Source of the DNA: Dyadobacter sp. CY343
GTDB lineage: Bacteria; Bacteroidota; Bacteroidia; Cytophagales; Spirosomataceae
Direction of reading: 5' to 3'
DNA length: 64,000 bases
Assembly (NCBI RefSeq): GCF_021390335.1
Contig: NZ_JAJUXK010000001.1
Span: 682,001-746,000, forward strand
Positions 18,512 through 26,360 of this stretch are shown one piece after another. Under the pieces are notes generated by a model, which was not told the DNA's origin, did no database searches, and saw nothing but the letters and a program-made list of their open reading frames with translations. Position numbers and translations under genes: made by a program. Numbering within the stretch: the stretch's first letter is position 1; each line of letters begins with the position of its first letter.

Positions 18512-19703
18512 TGGCTTTCGTCGTCACGATCACAACCTTTGCATTGTCCGAAAGCGTGGTAGCGAACAGGTAATGCTCGCCGCCTTCTTTCAATTTCCAC
18601 TTTTTTCTTAATTCCTCTGTTTTTGCGGGGAAATTCCGAGTGGTCAAATTTGCTTTATCTCCACCAATATGTTTCGAAATTTCGCGCATATCGGGCTTGC
18701 AGATCGCAGTAATTTTAAACGAACGTCCCGGAAAATTTGCTGCCAGACTTTCAGAAGTATACAACTGGCTATTCACCGCGAGCTTGCTCACAGCATACCT
18801 TTCACAAATCGTTCTAAATGCGCCTGCCTTTAAAACGGCGGCGTGCGGCTCGTATAAATAATGAATTGGCGCGGAGTAAGTGACACGAGCATTCCTCTCG
18901 GTTTCCCGGTCAAAATCAAGCGATTTAAATGCAGCTCCCTGATCATCCAGAATGCGAACTTTAATTGTAAAACCTTCGGATTTGTGATTCTTATCCAATA
19001 CAAAAAGCAGCTCTTTGCATTCCTGCTCATAACCGATTGTGTAAACTTCTTTCAGGTTTTTCAATTCACGCGAAGCGAGATCAATATCCAGTAACGGAGA
19101 GGTTTTTAACAGGATATTGGGCGTATTTTCAAACAGGATTTCCTGATTTGAAACAATATCCGGCGTGCAGTCAGAAAGCAAAACTACTTTTTCCCGCTGC
19201 TCATTTCGCCTCGCCGGATCTGCGTAAATCCAGTCGGCGGGGATATTTTCAGCCTTTAATGCAGCAAGAGAATTGGCTGCGTGAACGGTTATTGTTTCTG
19301 CTCCGAGTTGCCGAAAGTTATATTCCGCAGTAGCAGCGACGTTTTCCTGCATTTCAAAATAATGCGCAGCCTTGAAATTCCTGCTCATATAAAAGCAATC
19401 CACGCCCATTCCACCGGTAATATCTAAGAGCGTTTCGCCAGAAATGAGGCTCGCCTTAAAGCGCGCAGTGGCCTCGGACGAACATTGCTCCACGGAGAGG
19501 GCAGGAGGAAAGATCAATTTTTCATTCGCATACCAATCCGGCAACTTTTTGGCTGCTTTTTGCCGGGATATGATCTGCGCCGCTAGTTTCTTGATATCCA
19601 ATCGCTTGAACTGAGCGGCTTTCAGTATGAGCTGACTTGCATTTTCGTGTTTGTGCTTATTGATAAATGCGATCTCCGAATCGGAGAGGCCGGTTTCTTC
19701 CAT
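18504..19703 (-). CDS. Class I SAM-dependent methyltransferase with THUMP-like C-terminus (PG_1098-type)
   Basis: I place the start at ATG 19703 (399 residues); the longer frame begins with TTG and adds only six residues. An N-terminal helical part is followed by the SAM-binding motif LLDITGGMGVDCFYMS, an acidic second motif HYFEMQ, and a catalytic-loop-like DWIYADPARR. The C-terminal 130 or so residues carry SKLAVNSQLYTSESL and a THUMP-like end with NLTTRNFPAKTEELRKKWK. The family is widespread in Bacteroidota and is presumed to modify RNA, but its substrate is not established to my knowledge. It stands alone, convergent to the Spx-like gene. Confidence 0.8.
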   Translation of the reverse strand: MEETGLSDSEIAFINKHKHENASQLILKAAQFKRLDIKKLAAQIISRQKAAKKLPDWYANEKLIFPPALSVEQCSSEATARFKASLISGETLLDITGGMGVDCFYMSRNFKAAHYFEMQENVAATAEYNFRQLGAETITVHAANSLAALKAENIPADWIYADPARRNEQREKVVLLSDCTPDIVSNQEILFENTPNILLKTSPLLDIDLASRELKNLKEVYTIGYEQECKELLFVLDKNHKSEGFTIKVRILDDQGAAFKSLDFDRETERNARVTYSAPIHYLYEPHAAVLKAGAFRTICERYAVSKLAVNSQLYTSESLAANFPGRSFKITAICKPDMREISKHIGGDKANLTTRNFPAKTEELRKKWKLKEGGEHYLFATTLSDNAKVVIVTTKATI

Positions 19704-19779
19704 TTCAATTCTTTTATCCAAACCAAAATTATAACTTGTCGCCCAATATCCTATTTCCCTAAGTTAACCTTTATAAATC

Positions 19780-21669
19780 ATGAGAATTAAGACCTTTGAA
19801 GAGTATCAGGTTGCCTACAAGCACAGTGTAGACGATCCCGAAGGTTTCTGGGCGGAAGTAGCCCAACAATTTCAATGGCGTAAACCCTGGAAAAAAGTCC
19901 TGAGCTGGGATTTTACACAGGCTAATGTGAAATGGTTTGAAGGTGGTGCCATGAACATCACCGAAAATGCGCTCGACAGACATTTAGAAACGCAAGGAGA
20001 CCAGATTGCCATGATCTGGGAGCCGAATGATCCCGAAGATGCAGCCGTTTCTATCAGTTATTATGTGCTTTACGACCGCGTTTGCCGGTTTGCCAATGTG
20101 CTGAAAAAGCACGGAGTCAAAAAAGGCGACCGGGTTTGTATATATCTCCCGATGGTTCCCGAGCTGACTGTCGCCGTGCTGGCTTGCGCCCGGATCGGAG
20201 CGGTTCACTCTGTTGTATTCGGAGGTTTTTCTGCCAAATCTATCGCCGACAGGATCAATGATGCAGCGTGCACGATGGTCATTACATCCGACGGAGCATT
20301 GCGGGGGAATAAGGTAATTCCTATGAAAGCGACTGTCGATGAGGCGCTTGTTCAATGCAATACAGTTAAGAATGTAATTGTAATGACCCGCACCCGCACA
20401 CCGGTTTCTATGCTCAAGGGGCGTGACCTGTGGTGGGAAGAAGAGGTAAAACACGTCGATTCTGTTTGTCCGGCCGAGCCGATGGACGCGGAGGATATGC
20501 TGTTTATCCTGTATACCTCGGGATCAACCGGCAAGCCGAAAGGCGTCGTGCATACCTGCGGCGGTTATATGGTGTTTGCTGCTTATACTTTTGCCAATGT
20601 ATTTCAATATGAAAAAGGCGAGATACATTTCTGTACAGCAGATATTGGTTGGATCACCGGTCATAGCTATATCGTGTACGGCCCACTTTGCTGCGGGGCA
20701 ACATCCGTCGTTTTTGAAGGAGTTCCCACTTTCCCCGATGCAAGCCGGTTGTGGCAGATTGTTGAAAAACATAGAGTTAATATCCTTTACACTGCGCCTA
20801 CGGCAATCCGTTCGCTGATGAGCTTTGGCCTGGACTATGTAAACGGATATGATCTTTCTTCTCTTACAAAATTGGGTTCAGTAGGCGAGCCGATCAATGA
20901 AGAGGCCTGGCATTGGTATAAAACCAATATCGGCGGCGACCAATGTCCGCTGGTAGATACCTGGTGGCAGACCGAAACGGGAGGTATCATGATATCTCCA
21001 CTTGCCGGAATTACGCCTGAAAAGCCGACTTATGCCACATTGCCGCTGCCCGGTATTCAGCCCGTGCTGGTCGACGAGTCGGGGAATGAGATTGAGGGAA
21101 ATGGCGTGAGTGGAAATCTTTGTATCAAATTTCCGTGGCCAGGGATTGTCAGAACAACTTACGGCGACCATGAACGCGCGAGGCAAACTTACTTTTCCGC
21201 GTATCCCGGCATGTACTTCACCGGTGACGGTTGCCTGCGTGACGAAGATGGTTACTACCGCATTACGGGCCGCGTCGACGATGTATTGAACGTGTCAGGT
21301 CACCGGATCGGGACAGCGGAAGTGGAAAATGCGATCAATATGCATTTGGGTGTGGTAGAATCCGCGGTTGTGGGTTATGCTCATGATATTAAAGGGCAGG
21401 GAATTTATGCGTACGTCATCGCGGAAAATGAAGTTGACGATGAGGAAATGTTCCGCAAAGATATTGCCGCAACAGTTGCCCGTATTATCGGACCGATTGC
21501 GAAGCCCGATAAAGTGCAGTTTGTGACAGGTTTGCCGAAAACGCGTTCCGGGAAAATCATGAGAAGGATTTTAAGAAAAATATCAGAGGGTGATATGAAT
21601 AATCTGGGCGATACGTCCACATTGCTCGATCCGGCTGTTGTGGAGGATATTAAAAAGGGTGCGTTGTAA
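19780..21669 (+). CDS. acs: Acetate--CoA ligase (acetyl-CoA synthetase)
   Basis: AcsA activates acetate to acetyl-AMP and then acetyl-CoA. The 629-residue protein carries the ANL-family P-loop YTSGSTGKPKGVVHT from Y245, the acetate-pocket motif DTWWQTETGG, and TGDGCLRDEDGYYRITGRVDD, which includes the hinge region. The C-terminal motif KTRSGKIMRR carries K592, the catalytic lysine that is commonly acetylated to switch the enzyme off. The N-terminal GMNITENALDRHL is also typical of acs. It is slightly shorter than the E. coli enzyme. The gene is alone, followed by an imperfect 13-bp direct repeat and a G+C-rich terminator. Confidence 0.95.
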   Translation: MRIKTFEEYQVAYKHSVDDPEGFWAEVAQQFQWRKPWKKVLSWDFTQANVKWFEGGAMNITENALDRHLETQGDQIAMIWEPNDPEDAAVSISYYVLYDRVCRFANVLKKHGVKKGDRVCIYLPMVPELTVAVLACARIGAVHSVVFGGFSAKSIADRINDAACTMVITSDGALRGNKVIPMKATVDEALVQCNTVKNVIVMTRTRTPVSMLKGRDLWWEEEVKHVDSVCPAEPMDAEDMLFILYTSGSTGKPKGVVHTCGGYMVFAAYTFANVFQYEKGEIHFCTADIGWITGHSYIVYGPLCCGATSVVFEGVPTFPDASRLWQIVEKHRVNILYTAPTAIRSLMSFGLDYVNGYDLSSLTKLGSVGEPINEEAWHWYKTNIGGDQCPLVDTWWQTETGGIMISPLAGITPEKPTYATLPLPGIQPVLVDESGNEIEGNGVSGNLCIKFPWPGIVRTTYGDHERARQTYFSAYPGMYFTGDGCLRDEDGYYRITGRVDDVLNVSGHRIGTAEVENAINMHLGVVESAVVGYAHDIKGQGIYAYVIAENEVDDEEMFRKDIAATVARIIGPIAKPDKVQFVTGLPKTRSGKIMRRILRKISEGDMNNLGDTSTLLDPAVVEDIKKGAL

Positions 21670-21689
21670 TTTTTATCGTGTTATAAAAA

Positions 21690-21720
21690 ATGCATTGTAG
21701 TGTTTAAATGCATTATAATG
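21690..21720 (+). repeat. Imperfect 13-bp direct repeat after acs
   Basis: ATGCATTGTAGTG at 21690-21702 and ATGCATTATAATG at 21708-21720 differ at two positions and are separated by TTTAA. No function is evident. Confidence 0.5.
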
Positions 21721-21728
21721 TGTAACAG

Positions 21729-21749
21729 GAAGCCCCGCCGGGGCTTTTT
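21729..21749 (+). terminator. Intrinsic terminator after acs
   Basis: The arms AAGCCCC and GGGGCTT flank a 3-nt GCC loop, and the T-run TTTTTG follows. It lies about 60 bp after the acs stop. Confidence 0.8.
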
Positions 21750-21800
21750 GTCATTTTGGGCAACCACGTTTTCTAGAAACAGGGAATGCCTCTGGCATGA

Positions 21801-21820
21801 AGGCCCCAGCGGGGCCTCCT
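21801..21820. repeat. Copy 1 of a 20-bp direct repeat that forms a hairpin
   Basis: AGGCCCCAGCGGGGCCTCCT contains a perfect 7-bp inverted repeat AGGCCCC/GGGGCCT with loop AGC. An identical copy lies exactly 50 bp downstream. A separate small hairpin, ATGCC-TCT-GGCAT, precedes it at 21786-21798. Confidence 0.8.
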
Positions 21821-21844
21821 GTTTGTAGAATGAATTTCGGGAAT

Positions 21845-21870
21845 ACAAAAAGGCCCCAGCGGGGCCTCCT
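21845..21870 (-). terminator. Copy 2 of the 20-bp hairpin repeat, placed as minus-strand terminator
   Basis: The identical hairpin at 21851-21867 is preceded on the plus strand by ACAAAAAGG, so on the minus strand the stem is followed by CCTTTTTGT. It lies 26 bp beyond the stop of the minus-strand small Cys-rich gene and would end that transcript. Confidence 0.7.
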
Positions 21871-21896
21871 ATTAAATATCAATTTTTGAAATCAAT

Positions 21897-22055
21897 TTAC
21901 CTTTTTACATTCACCGCCGCCTTGTCGGCCGCGCAGCCACAACCTTTCGCACAACCTCCGGTATTCTTGCTATCAAATGCCTTCCAGGCGCGCCAGGCAA
22001 TATAGCCGGCGGCTGCAAGAAAGAGCAGTAATATGATGATCTCTTGTGTAAGCAT
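21897..22055 (-). CDS. Small FeoB-associated-type Cys-rich membrane protein
   Basis: This 52-residue gene is easily missed because of its size. It starts MLTQEIIILLLFLAAAGYIA, a single membrane helix, continues with WRAWKAFDSKN and ends with a cysteine cluster GGCAKGCGCAADK (C35, C39, C41) and a basic tail. One helix followed by closely spaced cysteines near the C-terminus is the pattern of the FeoB-associated Cys-rich membrane protein family. No feoA or feoB is present in the window, so here it is an orphan. It starts 17 bp after the DinB/YfiT-like gene in the same direction and is followed by a good minus-strand terminator. A metal-related role is inference. Confidence 0.75.
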   Translation of the reverse strand: MLTQEIIILLLFLAAAGYIAWRAWKAFDSKNTGGCAKGCGCAADKAAVNVKR

Positions 22056-22072
22056 AAATCAAAAACATTGAC

Positions 22073-22609
22073 CTACCTCCAATTGTTCCTTACGGCAAGC
22101 TGAAATGCGTGCTGATAATGGTGTTCGCTGTGCCAGGCGTAATTGGCAATCACTTCATCGAGGCGGAAAACCCGGCCTGTTGCAGGATGCGTGTAAGTTC
22201 TGGCCAGGTCTTTTTCATCCATTGAATTTAGCAGCAAAACCCAGCGTAAATGCACGTAGCGCATCAATTGAATGGACAAATCGATCTGCGCCGTCTTCGC
22301 ATCGGGCAGCTCAGCCCACAGTTGCTCTTCGTAAGGTTTGATCACCGGATTATCTTCTGTCAAAGCGAGTCTACAGCGCGTATATGCATTAATGTGACTA
22401 TCCGCAACATGGTGCACCAACTGGCGAACTGTCCAGCCATCTGGCCGGTAAGGTGTATTCAGCCTATCGTCTTCCCAGCTTCCCAAAAGGTTAATAAACT
22501 TGGAAGGCAAAGCACTTATAATCTGAATATTCGACTTCACCTCAGCAGCAGAATAACTTTCCTGCGACTTAAACAAGCCAATAGGATAACGCAATTGATC
22601 AATGTCCAT
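22073..22609 (-). CDS. DinB/YfiT-family putative metal-dependent transferase
   Basis: I take ATG 22609 (178 residues, MDIDQLRYPIGLFKSQ) as start; a longer frame to 22693 would add residues encoded by a repeat-rich patch and has no family similarity. The protein belongs to the DinB four-helix bundle. VRQLVHHVADSHINAYTR and the C-terminal WHSEHHYQHAF supply the histidines that bind the metal. The nearest named relatives are YfiT/BstA, thiol transferases linked to bacillithiol. Whether this organism makes bacillithiol cannot be read here, so the thiol partner is unknown. The small Cys-rich membrane protein follows after 17 bp. Confidence 0.85.
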   Translation of the reverse strand: MDIDQLRYPIGLFKSQESYSAAEVKSNIQIISALPSKFINLLGSWEDDRLNTPYRPDGWTVRQLVHHVADSHINAYTRCRLALTEDNPVIKPYEEQLWAELPDAKTAQIDLSIQLMRYVHLRWVLLLNSMDEKDLARTYTHPATGRVFRLDEVIANYAWHSEHHYQHAFQLAVRNNWR

Positions 22610-22622
22610 AGTGATTTTGTTA

Positions 22623-22649
22623 CTTCGGCTGTCGGCTCTCGGCAGTCGA
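22623..22649. repeat. GC-rich intergenic motif, shared with the region before mltG
   Basis: The reverse complement reads CGACTGCCGAGAGCCGACAG, which matches CGACTGCCGAAGCTGACAG at 37630-37648 with one gap and one mismatch. It sits just upstream of the DinB-like start. Confidence 0.5.
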
Positions 22650-22693
22650 TTTAATATTGTTATGAATTGTATAATTATTTTCAGATTTCCCAT

Positions 22694-22728
22694 CAGCTAA
22701 TTGCTAACGGCTAATAGCTAACAGCCAA
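22694..22728. repeat. Five degenerate heptamers of the form nnGCTAA
   Basis: CAGCTAA, TTGCTAA, CGGCTAA, TAGCTAA and CAGCCAA follow one another without gaps. No coding function is evident. Confidence 0.65.
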
Positions 22729-22745
22729 AGGGCATCCTACACTTC

Positions 22746-22768
22746 CCTTCGACTGCGCTCAGGGTGAC
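22746..22768. repeat. Putative dispersed repeat fragment
   Basis: The segment around CTTCGACTGCGCTCAGGGTG resembles a short sequence I associate with intergenic repeats in many Bacteroidota genomes. There is only one copy in this window, so repeat status rests on recollection. Confidence 0.35.
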
Positions 22769-22780
22769 AAAAGGGTCTCA

Positions 22781-22816
22781 TCCTCCTTCCTCCCCTTCCT
22801 CCCTTTCTCCCTTCCT
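22781..22816. repeat. 36-nt pure pyrimidine tract (purine on the minus strand)
   Basis: All 36 plus-strand bases are C or T. The minus strand therefore has a purine run with G-tracts (GGG, GGG, GGGG and several GG) that begins inside the IMPase stop codon and continues into its 3' untranslated region. It could form triplex or G-quadruplex structures or a purine-rich mRNA end. Confidence 0.75.
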
Positions 22817-23609
22817 AAAAATTCTCCTTAATCACCGCCACCAATTCATGGTGTGCGGGGCCGGCGGTAGCAATGATGTCGCCGCTGAAGAGGTAATTGT
22901 CCGAACCGTTGAAATCGGTAACCGTTCCGCCTGCTTCCTTGATCATCAAAACGCCGGCTGCCATATCCCAGGAATTGAGGTTGTATTCGTAAAAACCGTC
23001 AAATCTGCCTGCTGCTACGTACGCAAGGTCGACTGCGGCTGCGCCCATTCTCCGGATACCATGCGTTTTTTGCATGAGTAGTTCGAGAATGTACATATAG
23101 CGTTTTTGTTTTTCAAATTTATAATAGGGAAAGCCGGTCGCAATAAGACTATCCTGCAAAATCGGTACGCTCGACACTTTCATCGGCTTTCCATTGCACC
23201 AGGCACCTCCATCTTTCCACGCATAAAACATTTCATCCAGATTAGGCTCGTGGATAACGCCCAGCAGAAGCTCTTTACCTCTTGCTAACCCCACGCTGAC
23301 GCAGTAGACAGGTATTCCATGAATGAAATTAGTAGTTCCGTCGAGTGGATCAATGATCCAGTTAAGTGCAGTCGGGTCCGGTTCAATGCCGGTTGTACCT
23401 TCTTCGGTAATATAGCTGGCTTCGGGTAAAAGGTTGCTTAATCCTGCCACAAGCAGCTTTTCGGCTTCCTTATCTACATAAGAAACCAGATTGTTCAAAT
23501 CCTTATATTCAATTTTATCCCGTGAAAACAGCGCCGCTTCCTGTTGAATAAAGGTAGAAGCCTGCTTTACGATCTCAATCGTTTTTTGTGTTAGCAATTC
23601 CAGATTCAT
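22815..23609 (-). CDS. Inositol monophosphatase-family phosphatase
   Basis: The 264-residue protein has the metal-binding motifs of the Mg2+-dependent IMPase fold: YITEEGTTG (E69/E70), WIIDPLDGTTNFIHG (D87, D90) and, near the C-terminus, NSWDMAAGVLMIKEAGG with the third aspartate. Members hydrolyse inositol-1-phosphate, other sugar phosphates or 3'(2')-phosphoadenosine phosphate; the lack of CysQ-specific neighbours favours a SuhB-like enzyme. Its start overlaps the 3' end of the Lnb-like gene by 35 bp, so the two are cotranscribed. It is the last gene of the run and is followed by a purine tract. Confidence 0.9.
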   Translation of the reverse strand: MNLELLTQKTIEIVKQASTFIQQEAALFSRDKIEYKDLNNLVSYVDKEAEKLLVAGLSNLLPEASYITEEGTTGIEPDPTALNWIIDPLDGTTNFIHGIPVYCVSVGLARGKELLLGVIHEPNLDEMFYAWKDGGAWCNGKPMKVSSVPILQDSLIATGFPYYKFEKQKRYMYILELLMQKTHGIRRMGAAAVDLAYVAAGRFDGFYEYNLNSWDMAAGVLMIKEAGGTVTDFNGSDNYLFSGDIIATAGPAHHELVAVIKENF

Positions 23610-24813
23610 ACTCCTTTTCCCCCGACGGGATTTTTGAAAGTGAATTATTAATGTAATATACCCTTACGATCAATATGAGCAGAATAGGGATAACTACATA
23701 GTTATGCTTGGTAGCATTACCTGTTGCGCAAAGTAAGAGAAATCCATAAAAAATCAAGAAAAACTGGAACCAGTAAGGTTTCTTCTTTTCAGAAAGCACA
23801 AATATCACCGGAAGCCAGAGTGGAAATGCCCAGAGGATATCGTAATTCCAGGTAGTAACGCCGTGGTTGGTCCCAAACCAAAGCACAAGCAATATCCAGC
23901 CCGCGAGCCCAACAATGGAGAACAGAATCTTATCCAAAAGAAAGTTGATCTTCTCCTTCCTGATCTGCCAGTAAGTGAATGCAAGTACCAGCACAGCGAG
24001 CGTCCAGAAACAAACTGCGGGCGTAAAAAATCCGGGCGGCGGTGTCGGCTGGGCAGTAAAAAGTGGTTGTGTGGTCAATACCAGCGGCTCGGTGCCTTTG
24101 GCGGTTTTTACCTTTGCATCCGCAAATGCTTTAGCCATATTATCCGGTAAAAAAGTCGCCTGATCGGCAGTTGCGATCTCGTCCGAAGGCGCGCCTATTG
24201 CCAGGTCCATTCCAAAGTCGGCCCAGGGTTTTTGCTTGTAAGCGTACCGATCTATCCACTGCCGGAAACTTAGCTTTTCTTTGGTATAACCATTATAAAT
24301 CAAACTATCGCCGCAAGCCGCCTGCAATGCGCCCGACATGCGCGTGGAGCAATTGTCGTAAAAGAATTTGTATTGATACTCCCGGTTTTCAGGCAGATAA
24401 TTGTTTTCCAGAAACTCAAAAAGCTTCTGTTTCTGGCTGTTTGAGAGGTTTAATACCTGCTCAGATATCGAGCGGTTCTCCATTTGCCAATGCGCAGCCT
24501 GCAACGAAAATTCTGATACAGAAAGTGAATAGGGAAGCGTGCCACGTAAAAATTTAATATAGAAGTTACCTTCCCCGAAACTGAACGTACCATAATTATA
24601 AGCGCGGTCAACGCCGGTAACAGGATCGTAAATCCACAGCACACTATGCCCGAAACCCGAATACAATTCCTGGCCGGGACCAACGGTAACCAGGCTTGCT
24701 TTCGCCTCGGGACTCAGCATCGGCAACTGCGCGTTGACGGATGATATTTTTAGCAAAAACACAAATAGGAATATAGCAATACTCCGGAAGCGGCGGGGGA
24801 TGTTAATCCTCAT
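23575..24813 (-). CDS. DUF4105 (Lnb N-terminal domain) membrane protein, probable lipoprotein N-acyltransferase
   Basis: Start ATG 24813 (412 residues) puts the signal peptide first (RRFRSIAIFLFVFLLKISSVNA). The periplasmic domain has the family motifs YSGFGHSVLWIYDP (H56), AYNYGTFSFGEGNFYIKF and FFYDNCSTRM (C155). H56 and C155 are the likely catalytic pair of this NlpC/P60-like fold. Five hydrophobic helices fill the C-terminal 170 residues. Proteins with this domain have been linked to lipoprotein N-acylation (Lnb) in Bacteroides, which lack Lnt. That role is extended here by similarity. It overlaps rsmI by 11 bp and the IMPase gene by 35 bp. Confidence 0.8.
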   Translation of the reverse strand: MRINIPRRFRSIAIFLFVFLLKISSVNAQLPMLSPEAKASLVTVGPGQELYSGFGHSVLWIYDPVTGVDRAYNYGTFSFGEGNFYIKFLRGTLPYSLSVSEFSLQAAHWQMENRSISEQVLNLSNSQKQKLFEFLENNYLPENREYQYKFFYDNCSTRMSGALQAACGDSLIYNGYTKEKLSFRQWIDRYAYKQKPWADFGMDLAIGAPSDEIATADQATFLPDNMAKAFADAKVKTAKGTEPLVLTTQPLFTAQPTPPPGFFTPAVCFWTLAVLVLAFTYWQIRKEKINFLLDKILFSIVGLAGWILLVLWFGTNHGVTTWNYDILWAFPLWLPVIFVLSEKKKPYWFQFFLIFYGFLLLCATGNATKHNYVVIPILLILIVRVYYINNSLSKIPSGEKEYESGIANTKND

Positions 24814-25504
24814 ATTTATCAGTTTTCTTTTTTTCTTCTGCTTTGCCGGCAAGTACGATCACAATCTCGCCTTTTACGGTTTTTGGGGTAAAATAGTCAA
24901 TTACTTCTTGCAAAGTACCTTTTACATTTTCTTCAAAAATCTTGGTCAGTTCCCTGGAAACGCAAACCTGCCGGTCGGCGCCGAAGTATTCCACAAACTG
25001 CTGCAATGCTTTCAGTAACCTGTGCGGGGATTCGTAAAAGATCATCGTCCGCTCTTCACCGACCAAATTTTGCAGGCGTGTTTGTCGACCTTTTTTATGA
25101 GGTAAAAATCCTTCGAAAGTAAAACGGTCGCACGGTAAGCCCGAATTCACGAGCGCAGGCACGAATGCAGTGGGACCAGGCAGACATTCAACGTCAACTC
25201 CCTGTTTAATACATTCCCGTACCAGCAAAAAACCGGGATCTGAAATCGCAGGCGTTCCTGCGTCTGAAACGAGCGCCATTGTTTCGCCTTTAAGAATGCG
25301 ATCGACGATCCGCGTTACGGTCTGGTGCTCATTATGAATGTGATAGCTATGCAAAGGTTTGGAAATTCCCAGATGTTTGAGCAGCGAGCCCGATGTGCGG
25401 GTGTCCTCGGCGAGCACTGCGTCAACGCTTTTTAAAACATTGATAGCACGTAAAGTGATATCTTCCAGGTTTCCGATGGGAGTGGGTACGATGTAGAGTT
25501 TCAT
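24803..25504 (-). CDS. rsmI: 16S rRNA (cytidine(1402)-2'-O)-methyltransferase
   Basis: RsmI methylates the 2'-OH of C1402 in the decoding centre of 16S rRNA. The 233-residue protein starts [20 protein letters not shown] and has [35 protein letters not shown] and [18 protein letters not shown]. This is the SAM-binding tetrapyrrole-methylase fold with the RsmI-specific N-terminal motif. The C-terminal Lys-rich tail ([14 protein letters not shown]) is normal. Its ATG overlaps the stop of the pterin dehydratase gene by 4 bp (25501-25504), a clear translational coupling. Confidence 0.95.
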   Translation of the reverse strand: MKLYIVPTPIGNLEDITLRAINVLKSVDAVLAEDTRTSGSLLKHLGISKPLHSYHIHNEHQTVTRIVDRILKGETMALVSDAGTPAISDPGFLLVRECIKQGVDVECLPGPTAFVPALVNSGLPCDRFTFEGFLPHKKGRQTRLQNLVGEERTMIFYESPHRLLKALQQFVEYFGADRQVCVSRELTKIFEENVKGTLQEVIDYFTPKTVKGEIVIVLAGKAEEKKKTDKYED

Positions 25505-25791
25505 TTAAAAATAGCCGGATAATCACTTGCGCAAAGCCGGCCGATCGGTTTATTTTCTTTTTCAAAGATCGTGTCAATAGCTGCTGCCAGTTTTTGGTCT
25601 TTTTCGGTGACAATATCCCCTTCGCTGTGCGTATTCAATTCGAAGCTCACTTTGTTGTAAGTGTTGGTCCAAAAAGGGTGGTGGTCCATTTCGTTGACTA
25701 CCTCCGAAACCTCAGTCATAAATGCAAAAGCTTCCCGGAAATCCTTAAAAGTGAAACTCTTGTTCAGTTTGTTATCTTTCTCTATCCACAT
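25501..25791 (-). CDS. 4a-hydroxytetrahydrobiopterin dehydratase (PCD/DCoH)
   Basis: The 96-residue protein has the PCD signature [22 protein letters not shown]37, H38 and P39 with W41, Y45-N46 and T54-H55, all in the active site. The enzyme dehydrates 4a-hydroxytetrahydropterin after aromatic amino-acid hydroxylation; in bacteria without such hydroxylases it may act in other pterin recycling. No phenylalanine hydroxylase is in the window. It lies between a lipoprotein gene (21 bp upstream) and rsmI (4-bp overlap). Confidence 0.93.
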   Translation of the reverse strand: MWIEKDNKLNKSFTFKDFREAFAFMTEVSEVVNEMDHHPFWTNTYNKVSFELNTHSEGDIVTEKDQKLAAAIDTIFEKENKPIGRLCASDYPAIFK

Positions 25792-25812
25792 AATCCTGTT
25801 GGTTTGTTGATC

Positions 25813-26241
25813 TTAGTTTTTAGTAGCGTGATATTCCACGAACTTGTCGGGCGCATTTCCTTTGATACAGGTAATCGTTTCGATCACATACAGACTATTG
25901 CCTTTGAAGTTCCCGGTGCCTTTCATGGATATCCTCCCGCAGCCATCCTCGCCCGTGCCTCTGTCGAAACTGAACTCCATTCCGTTCATTTCCAGCTGCT
26001 TGGTGTGGTTAAAAGGCGTGACTTCTTCGAGATTATATTGCTTGTCCGTCACTTTACTTACCTTGATCGTGACAGCCAGCGAATCCTTTTTTGACTTGTT
26101 AAAAAACTTGTACCCCTGATAGGTCCCGCTCGGCTCCTTGTCCGCATTGAGCCTTTCAGTTGGCTGTGTATTGTCGTCAGCTTTCTTGCAATTGACGAGC
26201 AAAAACAGCGAAAGCAGCATTGCTATGCAGGTTTTTAACAT
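25813..26241 (-). CDS. Hypothetical lipoprotein
   Basis: The 142-residue protein starts with a type II signal peptide, MLKTCIAMLLSLFLLVNCKK, whose lipobox LVNC places the lipidated cysteine at residue 18. The remainder is small and beta-rich (GTYQGYKFFNKSKKDSLAVT, EMNGMEFSFDRGTGEDGCG), resembling small lipocalin-like or META-like envelope domains, but I do not recognise a family. It is first in the minus-strand run lipoprotein-PCD-rsmI-Lnb-IMPase and faces osmC divergently across about 120 bp. Confidence 0.75.
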   Translation of the reverse strand: MLKTCIAMLLSLFLLVNCKKADDNTQPTERLNADKEPSGTYQGYKFFNKSKKDSLAVTIKVSKVTDKQYNLEEVTPFNHTKQLEMNGMEFSFDRGTGEDGCGRISMKGTGNFKGNSLYVIETITCIKGNAPDKFVEYHATKN

Positions 26242-26335
26242 TTCATGGCGCGGTTAATACTTAATCAAACGAATATACGAGGATTATCGTTGTTTTTAAA
26301 TGATCGGGTTAAACACCCGAATCGCATTTGATAAG

Positions 26336-26343
26336 TATATTTG
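26336..26343 (+). promoter_or_regulatory. -7 box (TATATTTG) of the osmC-thyA transcript
   Basis: TATATTTG matches TAnnTTTG exactly and lies 17 bp before ATG 26361. It falls inside the longest reading frame of osmC (from 26328), which argues against the longer start. No good -33 element is seen. Confidence 0.55.
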
Positions 26344-26360
26344 CAGCTTTTAAAATTGTT

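Noticed and set aside
22610..22693. N-terminal extension of the DinB-like protein
   Set aside because: The residues are encoded by repeat-rich DNA and do not extend the family fold; ATG 22609 gives a normal start.
26328..26360. N-terminal extension of OsmC
   Set aside because: An exact -7 promoter box lies inside this stretch, so it is probably untranscribed or untranslated.
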